A stretch of DNA of 64,000 nucleotides. Origin: Acidobacteriota bacterium (GTDB lineage Bacteria; Acidobacteriota; Terriglobia; Acidiferrales; UBA7541). Position 1 is the first letter of the stretch; every line of letters starts with the position of its first letter. The stretch is taken from contig JAKAOH010000001.1 in NCBI GenBank assembly GCA_021812285.1, positions 21,299-85,298 on the forward strand, in the 5' to 3' direction. The position numbers were made by a program, and so were the translations under genes. This document shows positions 1 through 9,545 of this stretch, in pieces. The notes under the pieces are model-generated. The model worked only from the letters and a program-made list of their open reading frames with translations, did no database searches and was not told the DNA's origin.

Positions 1-69
1 GTATTCCAGGGAAAAAGACGAAGAGCCGGTCCACGCGTGTGCGGTGAGCGCTCAAGCGGGAGGGATGAG

Positions 70-918
70 ATGACGACAAACAATCTGCGGGAGAAAGCGG
101 AACGCCTGCGCGCGCTGCACGCCGGGCCGCGCATTCTGGTTTTGTGCAACGCATGGGACGCCGCGAGCGCGCGCGTGGTGGAAGAAGCCGGTTTCCCCGC
201 CGTTGCCACCAGCAGCGCGGGCATCGCCTATTCGCTCGGCTATCCCGATGGGCAGCGCATTCCGCGTCAAGAGATGGCGGCGGCCGTGGCACGGATCACG
301 CGGGCGGTTGCGGTTCCGGTAACGGCGGATATGGAAGCTGGGTACGGGCGCACGCCGGAAGCGGCGGCGGAAACGGCGCGCGCGGCGATCGCCGCGGGTG
401 CGGTGGGAATGAATTTCGAGGATGCGACTGACGAACGCGACTTCATCGAAATCGAACTGCAATGCGGGCGAATCCGCGCGGCGCGGGAGGCTGGCGCGAA
501 GGCGGGCGTTCCGCTGGTTTTGAATGCGCGGACGGACGTGTATTTGGCGAAAAAGGGAGATCCGGAGAAATGGTTCGGCGAGGCGGTGCGGCGGGTGAAC
601 GCGTATCGTGCGGCGGGCGCGGATTGCCTGTTCGTCCCCGGGGTTTACGACGGCGAACTGATCGGGCGGCTGGTGCGCGAGATTGACGGGCCGTTGAATA
701 TTCTGGCGGGGCCAACGACGCCTCCGATCCCGGAACTCGAGCGGCTGGGAGTGCGTCGGGTGAGCTTGGGATCGGGGCCGATGCGGGCGGCGATGACGCT
801 GGTGAGAAAGATCGTCGCCGAGCTGAACGGAACGGGCACCTATACTTCGTTCACGAGGGAAACGATCTCCTACGCCGAAGCGAACCGGCTGTTCGATTCG
901 CCGAAGGCATCGCCCTGA
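70..918 (+). CDS. Isocitrate lyase/PEP mutase family protein
   Basis: A protein of about 282 residues with the alpha/beta-barrel pattern of the PEP mutase/isocitrate lyase superfamily. The segment LVLCNAWDAASARVVEEAG near the N-terminus, the metal-site motif DMEAGYG, NFED and NARTD are all visible in the expected order. The KKCGH-type catalytic loop of true isocitrate lyases is not seen, so it is more likely an oxaloacetate decarboxylase, phosphonopyruvate hydrolase or C-C lyase-like member; the substrate cannot be told. An ATG at 70 is chosen over the GTG at 37 because GGGAGGG lies 5 to 11 bases before it. It stands alone, followed by a long non-coding stretch. Confidence 0.85.
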   Translation: MTTNNLREKAERLRALHAGPRILVLCNAWDAASARVVEEAGFPAVATSSAGIAYSLGYPDGQRIPRQEMAAAVARITRAVAVPVTADMEAGYGRTPEAAAETARAAIAAGAVGMNFEDATDERDFIEIELQCGRIRAAREAGAKAGVPLVLNARTDVYLAKKGDPEKWFGEAVRRVNAYRAAGADCLFVPGVYDGELIGRLVREIDGPLNILAGPTTPPIPELERLGVRRVSLGSGPMRAAMTLVRKIVAELNGTGTYTSFTRETISYAEANRLFDSPKASP

Positions 919-1798
919 GCGTGGGAAGGGTGCACAGGAGGGCAATTCGGATTGTCACTCCGGCATCCTCCGCAGGCGCCCAAGACGCGCTACCGATCAT
1001 CTTCGACACAGCGGAAAGAGAGCCCCGCGCTGGCCCGCCGCAATTCCCCGCGCCTCCTTACGTATAACCACCCCTCGCGCTCCGAGTCGCATCGCGCGAA
1101 AATGGCCTCGCGTCCGGAAAATCAGCGGCTCTTTATCCGCACGCCGGAGGAAGCGTCACATGCCGAGCCACGCATCGAGCGGAATCCGTTTCACTCGCCC
1201 GAGGAGCAGGGCCACTCTGAATTCAGGTTCCGTAGTCCACGTAGAAGAGGCTCAAAAAGTGACACCCTGGAAAAATTATCTCGTTGAAACAAAACCACCT
1301 ATCGGATTTTTTGCTCGACCACCTGTGACACCCTGCCGCGGCCAATCCGAACCCTCCTTTTGCTTTACTCCTCGCGCCCGTTCCGCCGGGCTTTCCCGCC
1401 CCGATGCAACTGGACATTTTCACTTTGCACTCACGGTGGGCAATTCGGATTTGACGCTGAACCTGGGACCGCTTAGTATTTCGGGCGGCTCGACGGAAAG
1501 GCGTATGCCGGGAGCGAGCCGCAACCAGCTTGAGCGGGAACTGAGCGGAATTTTTACTTTCTTATATTCTGCAGTTCTAGAGGTGGTGCAAAGCCCGCGC
1601 AGGCCGGTTGAGGTGGGACCCTGCCGTGAATTTGGCGGGAAAAGGCCGGCCCGCGCGGTTTTTTTTGGTTTTTCCCGCCGCAGAATCCCTTTTTCCTCGC
1701 GAAATCCGCATCCACTCCTGGGACCATCCGCGAAAGCCGTATACTAATTGTCTGGAGTCGCTTGCGTGAATCCACAGGGAAGAGCGAGGAACAGTTCC
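919..1798. other. Long intergenic region before phosphofructokinase
   Basis: About 880 bases without a convincing gene. Open frames exist on the + strand but are Arg/Ser/Pro-rich with no recognisable motif. The sequence becomes more A+T rich towards 1250-1320. A ten-base word, TGACACCCTG, occurs twice (near 1259 and 1325). A long inverted repeat at 1634-1679 is listed separately. No tRNA-like arm or phage/IS end was found. Confidence 0.5.
1634..1679. repeat. Inverted repeat with T-rich loop upstream of PFK
   Basis: GGCGGGAAAA (1634-1643) is the exact reverse complement of TTTTCCCGCC (1670-1679). The 26-base spacer contains the palindrome CCGCGCGG followed by eight T residues. It could act as a terminator for upstream transcription or as a leader element for the downstream phosphofructokinase. 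No family was recognised. Confidence 0.4.
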
Positions 1799-2980
1799 GT
1801 GTCTGCTAAGCGAAGAATCGGCATTCTGACCGGCGGGGGCGACGTTCCCGGCCTGAATTCTGTGATCAAGGGGATTGTGGCGGAGGCGGTGCCGCTCGGC
1901 TTTGAGGTGCTGGGCATCCGGCGCGGCTGGATGGGTCTGACGAATACGCAGGCCAGCGAAGGGACGGAAAGCGAGTTTTTGATGCGGCTCGATCCGGCGA
2001 ACACGCACGGAATCGACCGGACGGGCGGCACGGTGCTGCACACTTCGCGGACGAACCCGCGGCGGGTGAAGACGCGCGCGCTGCCGTCACACCTGGATTC
2101 GCAGCGGCTGGCGCAGATGGCGACGACGGAGGGAATGTACGACCTGACGCCGGTGGTTCTGGAAAACATCGAGGCGCTGGGCCTGGATTACCTGGTGGTG
2201 GTGGGCGGAGACGACACGCTCAGCTACGCGCGCGTTCTGGACGAAAAGGGAATTTCGGTGGTGGCGATTCCGAAGACGATGGACAACGACGTGCCGGGCA
2301 CGGAATACGCGATCGGATTTTCGACGGCGATCACGCGGGCGCGCGAGCTGATCAACCGGCAGCGGACCACGCTTGGCTCGCACGAGCGGATCGGCGTTTT
2401 CCGGATTTTCGGGCGGGACGCGGGATTCACCGCGCTCTACGCGGCGTACGTGACGTTCAGCCGGTGCGTTTTGCCGGAAGTGGAATTCGACCTGGACGGG
2501 CTGATCAACACGCTGGTCGAGGATAAGCGGCGGAATCCGAGCCGCTACAGTTTCGTGATCGCTTCCGAGGGCGCGATCTGGAAGGGACACCGGACGTCGG
2601 AATACGGCGAGGCGGATGCTTACGGACACCGGAAGAAAGCGGACATCGGCTTCGCGCTGGCGGAAGAAATCCGGGCGCGATCGGGCGAGGATCCGATTTC
2701 GAGCGATCTGACGTACGACCTGCGAAGCGGGGAAGCGGACATGCTGGACCAGATGGTGTCGCTGACCTACGCGAGCATGGCGATCGACCTGATCCGCCGC
2801 GGGCAACGGGGATGCATGACGGCGGTGCGCGGCGGGCGCTACGCCTGCGTGCCGCTGCCGCAGGGACCTTCGCGCCGCGTGGACGTGGTGAGGCTGTACG
2901 ATTCCGAGCAGTACCGAGCAAACTACCGGAACAAACTGGGACTGCCGCTGCTGCTGGACGAAGTGGCCGATCCCGCGTAA
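1799..2980 (+). CDS. 6-phosphofructokinase, predicted PPi-dependent
   Basis: Phosphorylates fructose 6-phosphate in glycolysis. The phosphofructokinase A fold is clear: GILTGGGDVPGLN at the N-terminus, VVVGGDDTLSYARV around residue 136, PKTMDNDVPGTEYAIGF around residue 158 and the catalytic TMDND. In this superfamily GGDG and PGT mark ATP use, while Asp in GGDD and Lys in PKT mark pyrophosphate use; both PPi-type residues are present, so PPi dependence is inferred. About 393 residues. The GTG at 1799 is preferred over the TTG at 1748 because AGCGAGGA lies eight bases before it and it leaves only a short tail before the first strand. Alternative: an ATP-using member with atypical residues. Confidence 0.9.
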   Translation: MSAKRRIGILTGGGDVPGLNSVIKGIVAEAVPLGFEVLGIRRGWMGLTNTQASEGTESEFLMRLDPANTHGIDRTGGTVLHTSRTNPRRVKTRALPSHLDSQRLAQMATTEGMYDLTPVVLENIEALGLDYLVVVGGDDTLSYARVLDEKGISVVAIPKTMDNDVPGTEYAIGFSTAITRARELINRQRTTLGSHERIGVFRIFGRDAGFTALYAAYVTFSRCVLPEVEFDLDGLINTLVEDKRRNPSRYSFVIASEGAIWKGHRTSEYGEADAYGHRKKADIGFALAEEIRARSGEDPISSDLTYDLRSGEADMLDQMVSLTYASMAIDLIRRGQRGCMTAVRGGRYACVPLPQGPSRRVDVVRLYDSEQYRANYRNKLGLPLLLDEVADPA

Positions 2981-3071
2981 AGCCGTGGGAAGCGCGCCTT
3001 TCTCTGCGGCGCCGGGGCGCATAGAATAGTCGTCTTTCTCTTTTCAAATTTTGCTCTCGAGGGAGGGTGCA

Positions 3072-4634
3072 GTGGCCGTCGAACGGGCTCTTGTCAGCGT
3101 TTACGATAAAACCGGCGTCGCGGAATTCGCGAAGAGGCTTGCGGCGCTCGGGATCGAACTGGTATCGACGGGCGGCACGGCGCGGCTGCTGCGCGAGGCG
3201 GGACTGAAAGTGCGGGACGTTTCCGAACTGACCGGCTGGCCGGAAATGCTGGGCGGGCGCGTGAAAACGCTCCATCCGAAAGTGCACGGGGGAATATTGT
3301 TCCGGCGCGACCTGGCCGAAGACCGCGTGCAGGCGGCCGAGCACGCGATCGCGCCGATCGATCTGGTGGTGGTGAACCTGTATCCCTTCGAAGCGGTCTC
3401 GGCGAAGCCGGGGATCGAGCCCGACGAACTCATCGAAAATATCGACATCGGCGGCCCGACGATGATCCGTTCGGCGGCGAAGAATTTCCGGTTCGTCGGC
3501 GTGGTGACGGATCCCGCCGATTACGGGCGCGTGGCCGAGGAACTGGAACGAAGCCGGGAATTGAGCCTGGAAACGCGGCTGGATCTGGCGCGGAAAGTTT
3601 TCGCGACGACGGCGCGGTACGACGGGATGATCGCGACCGAACTCGAGCGGGTGAGCGCGCCGGATGGCAAGCTGGCGCTGGGTGAACGCGCGGCGCTGCC
3701 GGCGCGGCTGCATCTGGCGCTTGAGCAGCGGCAATCGCTCCGGTACGGCGAGAACCCGCACCAGCAGGCGGCACTCTACGCGCCGGCGGGGCGAACGCCG
3801 AGCGGCCTGGCGGGCGCGCGGCAGCTGCAGGGAAAAGAGCTTTCCTACAACAATCTGGTGGACCTGGAAGCGGCGTGGTCGCTGGCCGAGGAATTCAGCG
3901 ACGCGGCGGCAGTGATCATCAAGCACTCGAATCCGGCGGGCGCGGCCGAGCATAAAAACCAGGCCGAGGCCTATCGGCTGGCGCTCGCGTGCGATCCGGT
4001 TTCGGCGTTCGGGAGCGTGATCGCGTTCAACCGCCCGGTGGAGAAGGAGACGGCGAGCGAAGTGGGAAAGCTTTTCGTCGAATGCATCGTCGCTCCCGGG
4101 TTCAGCGCGGAAGCGCGGGAAATCCTGGCGGGGAAAAAGAACCTGCGGCTGGTGGAACTCGATACGCCCGATCCCGCAACGACCGAGTTGAAGGCGATTT
4201 CCGGCGGCTGGCTGGCGCAGCAGGCGGACCGCGTTCCGGTGGACGAATCGCAATGGAAAGTGGTGACCGAGCGGAAACCGACGGCGGAAGAGATGGCGGC
4301 GCTGCGATTCGCCTGGACGATCGTGAAGCACGTGAAATCAAACGCGATCGTTTTCACACGCGCCGGGCAGACGGTGGGCGTGGGCGCGGGACAGATGAGC
4401 CGGGTGGATTCGGTGAAAATCGCGGCAATGAAAGCGCAATTGCCGCTCCAGGGAACCGTGGTCGGCTCGGACGCGTTTTTCCCGTTTCCCGACGGCGTGG
4501 AGGAAGCGGCGAAAGCCGGCGCGACCGCGGTGATTCAGCCCGGCGGTTCGGTGCGAGACAAGGAAGTGATCGAAACGGCCAACCGGCTGGGCCTGGCAAT
4601 GGTCTTCACCGGACGGCGGCATTTCTGGCATTAA
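3072..4634 (+). CDS. purH: Bifunctional AICAR transformylase/IMP cyclohydrolase
   Basis: Carries out the last two steps of IMP synthesis in the cytoplasm. The N-terminal MGS-like cyclohydrolase domain shows SVYDKTG, STGGTARLL, EMLGGRVKTLHPKVHGGIL and IDIGGPTMIRSAAKN. The C-terminal transformylase domain shows RYGENPHQQAALY, GKELSYNNLVDLEAAW, KHSNPAG and GVGAGQMSRVDS, ending in FTGRRHFWH. About 520 residues, full length. GTG 3072 is chosen over TTG 3051 because GGGAGGG sits directly upstream. The usual KHxNPCG motif reads KHSNPAG: the histidine is kept and the cysteine replaced. Confidence 0.97.
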   Translation: MAVERALVSVYDKTGVAEFAKRLAALGIELVSTGGTARLLREAGLKVRDVSELTGWPEMLGGRVKTLHPKVHGGILFRRDLAEDRVQAAEHAIAPIDLVVVNLYPFEAVSAKPGIEPDELIENIDIGGPTMIRSAAKNFRFVGVVTDPADYGRVAEELERSRELSLETRLDLARKVFATTARYDGMIATELERVSAPDGKLALGERAALPARLHLALEQRQSLRYGENPHQQAALYAPAGRTPSGLAGARQLQGKELSYNNLVDLEAAWSLAEEFSDAAAVIIKHSNPAGAAEHKNQAEAYRLALACDPVSAFGSVIAFNRPVEKETASEVGKLFVECIVAPGFSAEAREILAGKKNLRLVELDTPDPATTELKAISGGWLAQQADRVPVDESQWKVVTERKPTAEEMAALRFAWTIVKHVKSNAIVFTRAGQTVGVGAGQMSRVDSVKIAAMKAQLPLQGTVVGSDAFFPFPDGVEEAAKAGATAVIQPGGSVRDKEVIETANRLGLAMVFTGRRHFWH

Positions 4635-4814
4635 GGAGGCAGTTTTCGGGGCGAACCGACAGCGAATTGACCGGCCCGCGGAACGATGGAAACCGGAAGA
4701 CGCGCGCGCGGGTCCCATAAACAAATGGGTGCCGGAAGGGGGAAGCGTGCTCGGGTGCGTTGTGGAACGCAAAACCCTGGAATCTTTTGACGGCTCCCCG
4801 TTCATCCAACCATA

Positions 4815-6905
4815 ATGAATTCATTGGCACGTTCGGAGCGATTCGTGAAGCCCTTTGCGGTTTGCGCCCTGTTGTTTCTGTTTCCCATGGCTGCCGGGGC
4901 CGGCCAGCAACCCTCGACGCCGGCGACACAAACGACGCCGAGTTCGGTGGAGCGGCAGGCGGAAGCCTATTCGAATTTCATTCTGGGACACATCAGCCAG
5001 CAGACCTACGAGGAGACGGGCGACCAGCAATACGCCGATCAGGCGATCGCCTACTATCAAAAAGCGCTGGCGCTCGATCCCGGCGTGGCGACGATTTCGC
5101 TGAAGATGGCGGAAACTTACGCGGAATCGCAGCGGACGGCGGAAGCGGTCGACACCGTACAGCAGGTTCTGAAGGCGCATCCCGACGATCTGGAAGCGCA
5201 CCGGCTGCTGGCGCGGATCTATGTGAGGGCGCTGGGCCAGGTGGGCATGGGGCAGCAGGGCCAGACCATCCAGCACGCGGCCGAGCAGTACGAAGCGATT
5301 CTGAAACTGGCGCCGGCGGACAAGGAATCGGCGCTGTGGCTGGCGCGGCTTTACCGCTTTGAGAATCAGCCGGAAAAAGCGGCGGGTGTGCTGAAGCAGT
5401 TGCTGTCTCATGATCCGACCTATGAGCCGGCGATCGAGCAATACACACAATTGTTGCTCGACGAAGGCCACGCGCAGGACGCGATCGCGGAGCTTTCGAA
5501 AGTGGCCGAGGGCGCCGGCAGCGGGCGGCTGTACGATCTGCTGGGCGACGCGTACGCGCAGATTCACGAGGAAGTGAAAGCGGAAGCGGCGTACCGGCAG
5601 GCGACGAAACTGGAGCCGGACGTTCCGGCCCACTGGCGGCGACTGGCGCGGACGCTCTTTCACGAAGGCAAGTTCGACGAAGCGGCGAAGGCATACCGGC
5701 AGCTGACCGAACTCGATCCGACCGATCCGGACAGTTACCTGCGGCTGGCGGAGATCGAATATCAGCAACAGAAATTCGATCTGGCGGCGGCCGATATCGA
5801 GCGGGCCAGGCAATTGTCTCCGGACAGCCTTGAAGTGGCGTACAACGAGGCGCTGATCGCCAAGGCGCAAGGCCGCTATCAGGACGCGGTGAACGTGCTT
5901 TCCAGCACGATCGCGGACCTGCAGCACAACTCCTCGAACCGGGCGGCGAACCCGCGCGTGTACTCGATTTTGTACGAGGAACTCGGAGGATTGTACCGGC
6001 GCCAGGGGAATTTTCCGGCGGCGATCGATACGTTCCAGAAGATGGCGGCGCTCGGCCCGGACGAGGCGAACCGCAGCCGGCTGGAACTGATCGAGACCTA
6101 CCGCGAAAACAACCAGATCGATCAGGCGATTTCGGAGGCCCAACAAGGCCTGACGGCCAACCCCAAGGACCGGCGCCTGAAGGTGACCTACGCGCTGCTG
6201 CTCGGGGACAAGGAACGCACCGACGAAGCGGTGAAGACGCTGAAGGCGCTGCTCGACGGATCGGCGTCGGACCGGGACCTGTTTCTGGATCTGGCGCAGG
6301 TGGAATTGCGCGGACGGCGATTCGCGCAGGCCGAGCGCGACGCGCGCGCGGCGGAATCCCTATCCAAAACGTCCGGGGACAAGAGCCAGGCGTGGTTTCT
6401 GCTGGGAGCCATCTACGAACGGCAGAAAAAATGGGCGCCGGCGGAGCAGGAATTCCGGAAGGTGCTGGGCGTGGATCCGAACAACGCGGAAGCGCTGAAT
6501 TATTACGGATACATGCTGGTGGAAGAGGGTGTGCGGCTGGATCAGGCGACGACGCTGGTGAAGCGCGCGCTGGCCGTCGACGCCGCCAACAGCGCCTATT
6601 TGGACAGTCTGGGCTGGGCCTATTTCAAGCAGAACCGGCTGGCCGACGCGCGGCATTATCTGAAGGAAGCTGTCGAGCGCAGCCCGCGCGATCCGACGAT
6701 TCTGGGGCATCTGGGCGACGTGTACGACCGGCTGGGACAGACCGATCTGGCCGTCGAGACGTGGCAGAAAGCGCTCGATCAGTGGACGCACGTGGTACCG
6801 GCGGATTACGAACCGGCGAAAGTGAAAGCGCTGCGGAAGAAACTGTCGCACGCGCGGAAGCAAACGCAGCGGAAAAACACGAACGCCGCGATGACGCCGC
6901 GATAA
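4815..6905 (+). CDS. Secreted TPR-repeat protein
   Basis: A 696-residue protein starting with a signal peptide (basic start, then FAVCALLFLFPMAAGAG) and a Gln/Thr/Pro-rich linker, followed by at least a dozen tetratricopeptide repeats to the C-terminus. Examples are IAYYQKALALDPG, AEQYEAILKLAPAD, AAYRQATKLEPDVPAHW and a strongly canonical pair near the end (LNYYGYMLVEEG, LDSLGWAYFKQNRL). It ends in a short Lys/Arg/Gln-rich tail. TPR proteins scaffold protein complexes; a periplasmic or envelope role is inferred from the signal. It sits 22 bases before ispE, so the two may be cotranscribed. It has no lipobox and is not obviously tied to the exosortase locus. Confidence 0.85.
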   Translation: MNSLARSERFVKPFAVCALLFLFPMAAGAGQQPSTPATQTTPSSVERQAEAYSNFILGHISQQTYEETGDQQYADQAIAYYQKALALDPGVATISLKMAETYAESQRTAEAVDTVQQVLKAHPDDLEAHRLLARIYVRALGQVGMGQQGQTIQHAAEQYEAILKLAPADKESALWLARLYRFENQPEKAAGVLKQLLSHDPTYEPAIEQYTQLLLDEGHAQDAIAELSKVAEGAGSGRLYDLLGDAYAQIHEEVKAEAAYRQATKLEPDVPAHWRRLARTLFHEGKFDEAAKAYRQLTELDPTDPDSYLRLAEIEYQQQKFDLAAADIERARQLSPDSLEVAYNEALIAKAQGRYQDAVNVLSSTIADLQHNSSNRAANPRVYSILYEELGGLYRRQGNFPAAIDTFQKMAALGPDEANRSRLELIETYRENNQIDQAISEAQQGLTANPKDRRLKVTYALLLGDKERTDEAVKTLKALLDGSASDRDLFLDLAQVELRGRRFAQAERDARAAESLSKTSGDKSQAWFLLGAIYERQKKWAPAEQEFRKVLGVDPNNAEALNYYGYMLVEEGVRLDQATTLVKRALAVDAANSAYLDSLGWAYFKQNRLADARHYLKEAVERSPRDPTILGHLGDVYDRLGQTDLAVETWQKALDQWTHVVPADYEPAKVKALRKKLSHARKQTQRKNTNAAMTPR

Positions 6906-6926
6906 CGCCCGAGCCGGAAACCTGCC

Positions 6927-7808
6927 TTGCGCCTCGCCGCCTTCGCCAAGATCAACCTGCAACTGGCCGTGACGAGAACGCGTCCGGACGGCTACCACGA
7001 GCTTCGCACCATCTTTCAATCCATTTCGCTTCACGACGACCTGACGATCCGGAGGTCGCGCCGCGCGGGAATCGATCTGACGATTTCCGGAGCGGCGCTC
7101 GACCCAGGACCGGAGAATCTGGTTTGGCGGGCGCTGGATCTGCTGAGCCGGGAATTGCGGCTTTCCGGGGGCTGGCGGGCGAGATTGCACAAGCACATTC
7201 CCATGGGAGCGGGGCTGGGCGGAGGGTCGAGCGACGCGGCGGCAGCGCTGGCGGGGGGCTTGCGCATTTCGGGCAAGCGAATCGCTCCGGAAGTGCTGTT
7301 GGAGATGGGAGCGTCACTGGGCGCAGACGTGCCGTTTTTTCTAGTGGGCGGCAGGGCGCTCGGAGTGGGCCGTGGCGATGAGGTTTATCCGCTGGAGGAC
7401 GGGCGGCGGAGGTGGGTGGTGGTGGCGTTGCCGAAGGAGATTCGCGTGGCGACGCCCGAGGCCTACCGATGGCTGGACGCTAAGTTGACAAAGACCGCCG
7501 CGCCCCCTAAACTCTTTGTTTCCTGCGCCCGTAGCTGGAGCCTCGAGGACGCCGATCTCCTGAACGATTTCGAAGCGGTGGTTTTCGACCGCTATCCGAT
7601 CCTTCGAGAGATGAAAGGGCGGCTGCTCCAAGCGGGAGCTGCGGGAGCCGCGCTGGCGGGCAGCGGTTCGGCGGTGTTTGGCCTGTTCCAGAACCCAGCG
7701 CAAGCGCGCCGAGCCGCTCGGAAGTTCCAAGATACGCAAGTATTTTTGGCCCGCACCGTGACCCGGGGCGAATTCCGGCGTCTGGGAGAAACTCGGCGCA
7801 GGGCTTGA
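6927..7808 (+). CDS. ispE: 4-diphosphocytidyl-2-C-methyl-D-erythritol kinase
   Basis: A GHMP-family kinase of the non-mevalonate isoprenoid pathway that phosphorylates CDP-methylerythritol. It shows AFAKINLQLAVTRTRPDGYHEL at the N-terminus, the ATP loop PMGAGLGGGSSDAAAAL near residue 92 and the C-terminal GAALAGSGSAVFGLF motif. 293 residues, normal length. The TTG start is followed directly by the conserved strand; no strong ribosome site is visible, and translation may be coupled to the upstream TPR gene. Followed within 10 bases by prs. Confidence 0.95.
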   Translation: MRLAAFAKINLQLAVTRTRPDGYHELRTIFQSISLHDDLTIRRSRRAGIDLTISGAALDPGPENLVWRALDLLSRELRLSGGWRARLHKHIPMGAGLGGGSSDAAAALAGGLRISGKRIAPEVLLEMGASLGADVPFFLVGGRALGVGRGDEVYPLEDGRRRWVVVALPKEIRVATPEAYRWLDAKLTKTAAPPKLFVSCARSWSLEDADLLNDFEAVVFDRYPILREMKGRLLQAGAAGAALAGSGSAVFGLFQNPAQARRAARKFQDTQVFLARTVTRGEFRRLGETRRRA

Positions 7809-7818
7809 GGATTCACCC

Positions 7819-8763
7819 TTGGCCGTAGATAAACTGAAAATATTCAGTGGGCGCGCGAATCCGCGGCTCACCGAGGCGATTTGCGGGATTCTCGCCACGC
7901 CGGTGGGCCAGGTGGAACTGAGCACGTTCGCCGACGGCGAGTGCTACATCCAGATTCTGGAAAACGTGCGCGGCACGGACGTCTTCGTGGTTCAGCCGTG
8001 CTCGCAGCCGGTGGATTTCCACCTGATGGAACTGCTGCTGATGATCGACGCGTTCAAGCGGGCGTCGGCGCGGCGGATCACGGCGGTGGTGCCGTATTAC
8101 GGGTACGCGCGGCAGGACCGGAAAGACAAGCCGCGGGTGCCGATTTCCGCGAAACTCGTGGCCGACCTGCTGGAGACGGCGGGAGCGAGCCGGGCGTTGC
8201 TCCTGGACCTGCACGCGCCTCAGATTCAGGGTTATTTCAACGTGCCGGTGGATCACCTGTTCGCCTCGCCGGTGCTGGTGGAGCATTTCCGGCAGAAGGA
8301 CCTGCCGAATCTGACGGTGGTCTCGCCGGACGCGGGCGGCGTGGAACGGGCGCGAGGATTCGCGAAGAAACTGGACGTGCCGCTGGCGATCGTGGACAAG
8401 CGGCGAGTGGCGATGGACCAGACGGAAGTGATGCACCTGATCGGCGAAATCGAAGGACGAGCGGCGCTGATCGTGGACGACATCGTGGACACGGCCGGAA
8501 CGCTGGTGAAGACGGCCGAAGCGCTGCGGGAGCAGGGAGCGGAGCGGGTGTTCGCGGCGTGCACGCACGCGGTGCTTTCGGGCCGGGCGGTGGAACGGAT
8601 CTGCCAATCCTCGATCGAGGAGATGGTGGTGACGGATTCGATTCCGCTTCGGGCGGAAGCGGCGAAAATCGGCAAGATCAAGGTGCTCAGCGTGGCCGAC
8701 CTGCTGGCGCGCGGCATCCGCTCGATTCACGAGGAATCTTCGATCAGCGCGCTCTTCCTCTAG
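7819..8763 (+). CDS. prs: Ribose-phosphate pyrophosphokinase
   Basis: Makes PRPP from ribose 5-phosphate and ATP for nucleotide, His and Trp synthesis. The family signature is intact: KIFSGRANPRL, VELSTFADGECYIQI, QPCSQPVDFHLMELL, VPYYGYARQDRKDKPR, LDLHAPQIQGYF, VVSPDAGGVERARGFAKKL and the PRPP loop LIVDDIVDTAGTLVK. 314 residues. TTG start; an ispE-prs-rplY-pth order is common in bacteria, which supports the assignment. Confidence 0.97.
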   Translation: MAVDKLKIFSGRANPRLTEAICGILATPVGQVELSTFADGECYIQILENVRGTDVFVVQPCSQPVDFHLMELLLMIDAFKRASARRITAVVPYYGYARQDRKDKPRVPISAKLVADLLETAGASRALLLDLHAPQIQGYFNVPVDHLFASPVLVEHFRQKDLPNLTVVSPDAGGVERARGFAKKLDVPLAIVDKRRVAMDQTEVMHLIGEIEGRAALIVDDIVDTAGTLVKTAEALREQGAERVFAACTHAVLSGRAVERICQSSIEEMVVTDSIPLRAEAAKIGKIKVLSVADLLARGIRSIHEESSISALFL

Positions 8764-8818
8764 CGCGCGAAGCGGCCGCTGCGCACGGCGGAGCGGCCCA
8801 GGGAAAGGAAACGAGGCC

Positions 8819-9502
8819 ATGTTGATAGAAGCGAAACGCCGCGACGAACGCGGCAAGAACGCCGCCCGGCGGCTGCGCCGCGAGGGCCGGGTACCGGCGG
8901 TGCTCTACGGCGGCGGCGGAAATGCCGAGGCGCTGGCGATCGGCGCCGGCGAGGCGCAGCAGGTGCTGCGCACGGCCGAGCACAACATCATCCATGAAGT
9001 TCGCGTGGAAGGCGGCGAACCGGCGCGCGCGATGTTGAAGGACTGGCTGGTGGATCCCGTGCGAGGCGACCTGCTGCACATGGACCTGCAGCGGGTGGCG
9101 ATGGACGTCATCATTCGCGTGAAGGTGCGCGTGCATACGTTCGGCGAGCCGCAGGGCGTGAAGGTGCAGGGCGGCATTTTCGAGCGCGTGGCGCGCGAAA
9201 TCGAGGTGGAATGCCTGCCCGGAAACATTCCGGACGAAATTCATTTCGACGTGACCGAACTGACGATCGGCAAGCAGTTGCGCGCCGGCGATCTGCCGCT
9301 GGATCCGGCGAAGGTGCGGCTGCTGACCGATCCGCAGCGCGTGATCGCGCACGTGGTGGCTCCGTCGAAGGAAGAGGAAGCCGCCGCCGCGCCGGAAGCC
9401 GCCGCGGCCGTGGAAGCGGCTGCGCCGGCCGAGCCCGAAGTCATCAAGAAGGGCAAGAAGGAAGTGGAGGAAGGCGAAGAGGGCGAAGGCAAGGGCGAAT
9501 GA
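8819..9502 (+). CDS. rplY: 50S ribosomal protein L25 (Ctc family)
   Basis: 5S rRNA-binding L25 of the long, CTC-like form. The N-terminal beta-barrel includes AKRRDERGKNAARRLRREG, VPAVLYGGG and HNIIHEVRVEGG. The C-terminal TL5-like domain follows (EVECLPGNIPDEIHFDVTEL). The last 50 residues are a low-complexity Ala/Glu/Lys/Gly tail typical of this family. ATG start after GGAAAGGAAACGAGG. Lies between prs and pth, its usual neighbours. Confidence 0.95.
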   Translation: MLIEAKRRDERGKNAARRLRREGRVPAVLYGGGGNAEALAIGAGEAQQVLRTAEHNIIHEVRVEGGEPARAMLKDWLVDPVRGDLLHMDLQRVAMDVIIRVKVRVHTFGEPQGVKVQGGIFERVAREIEVECLPGNIPDEIHFDVTELTIGKQLRAGDLPLDPAKVRLLTDPQRVIAHVVAPSKEEEAAAAPEAAAAVEAAAPAEPEVIKKGKKEVEEGEEGEGKGE

Positions 9503-9545
9503 GGCCTCGATTCGCCCGGCGCGCTCCGGCGGTTGCGATCTGGCG

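Noticed and set aside
952-1747. Two overlapping + strand frames in the first long gap
   Set aside because: No start with a ribosome site, unusual composition and no domain resemblance.
2505-4331. 608-codon open frame antisense to purH and the PFK 3' end
   Set aside because: Arg/His/Pro-rich shadow frame; purH is unmistakable on the other strand.
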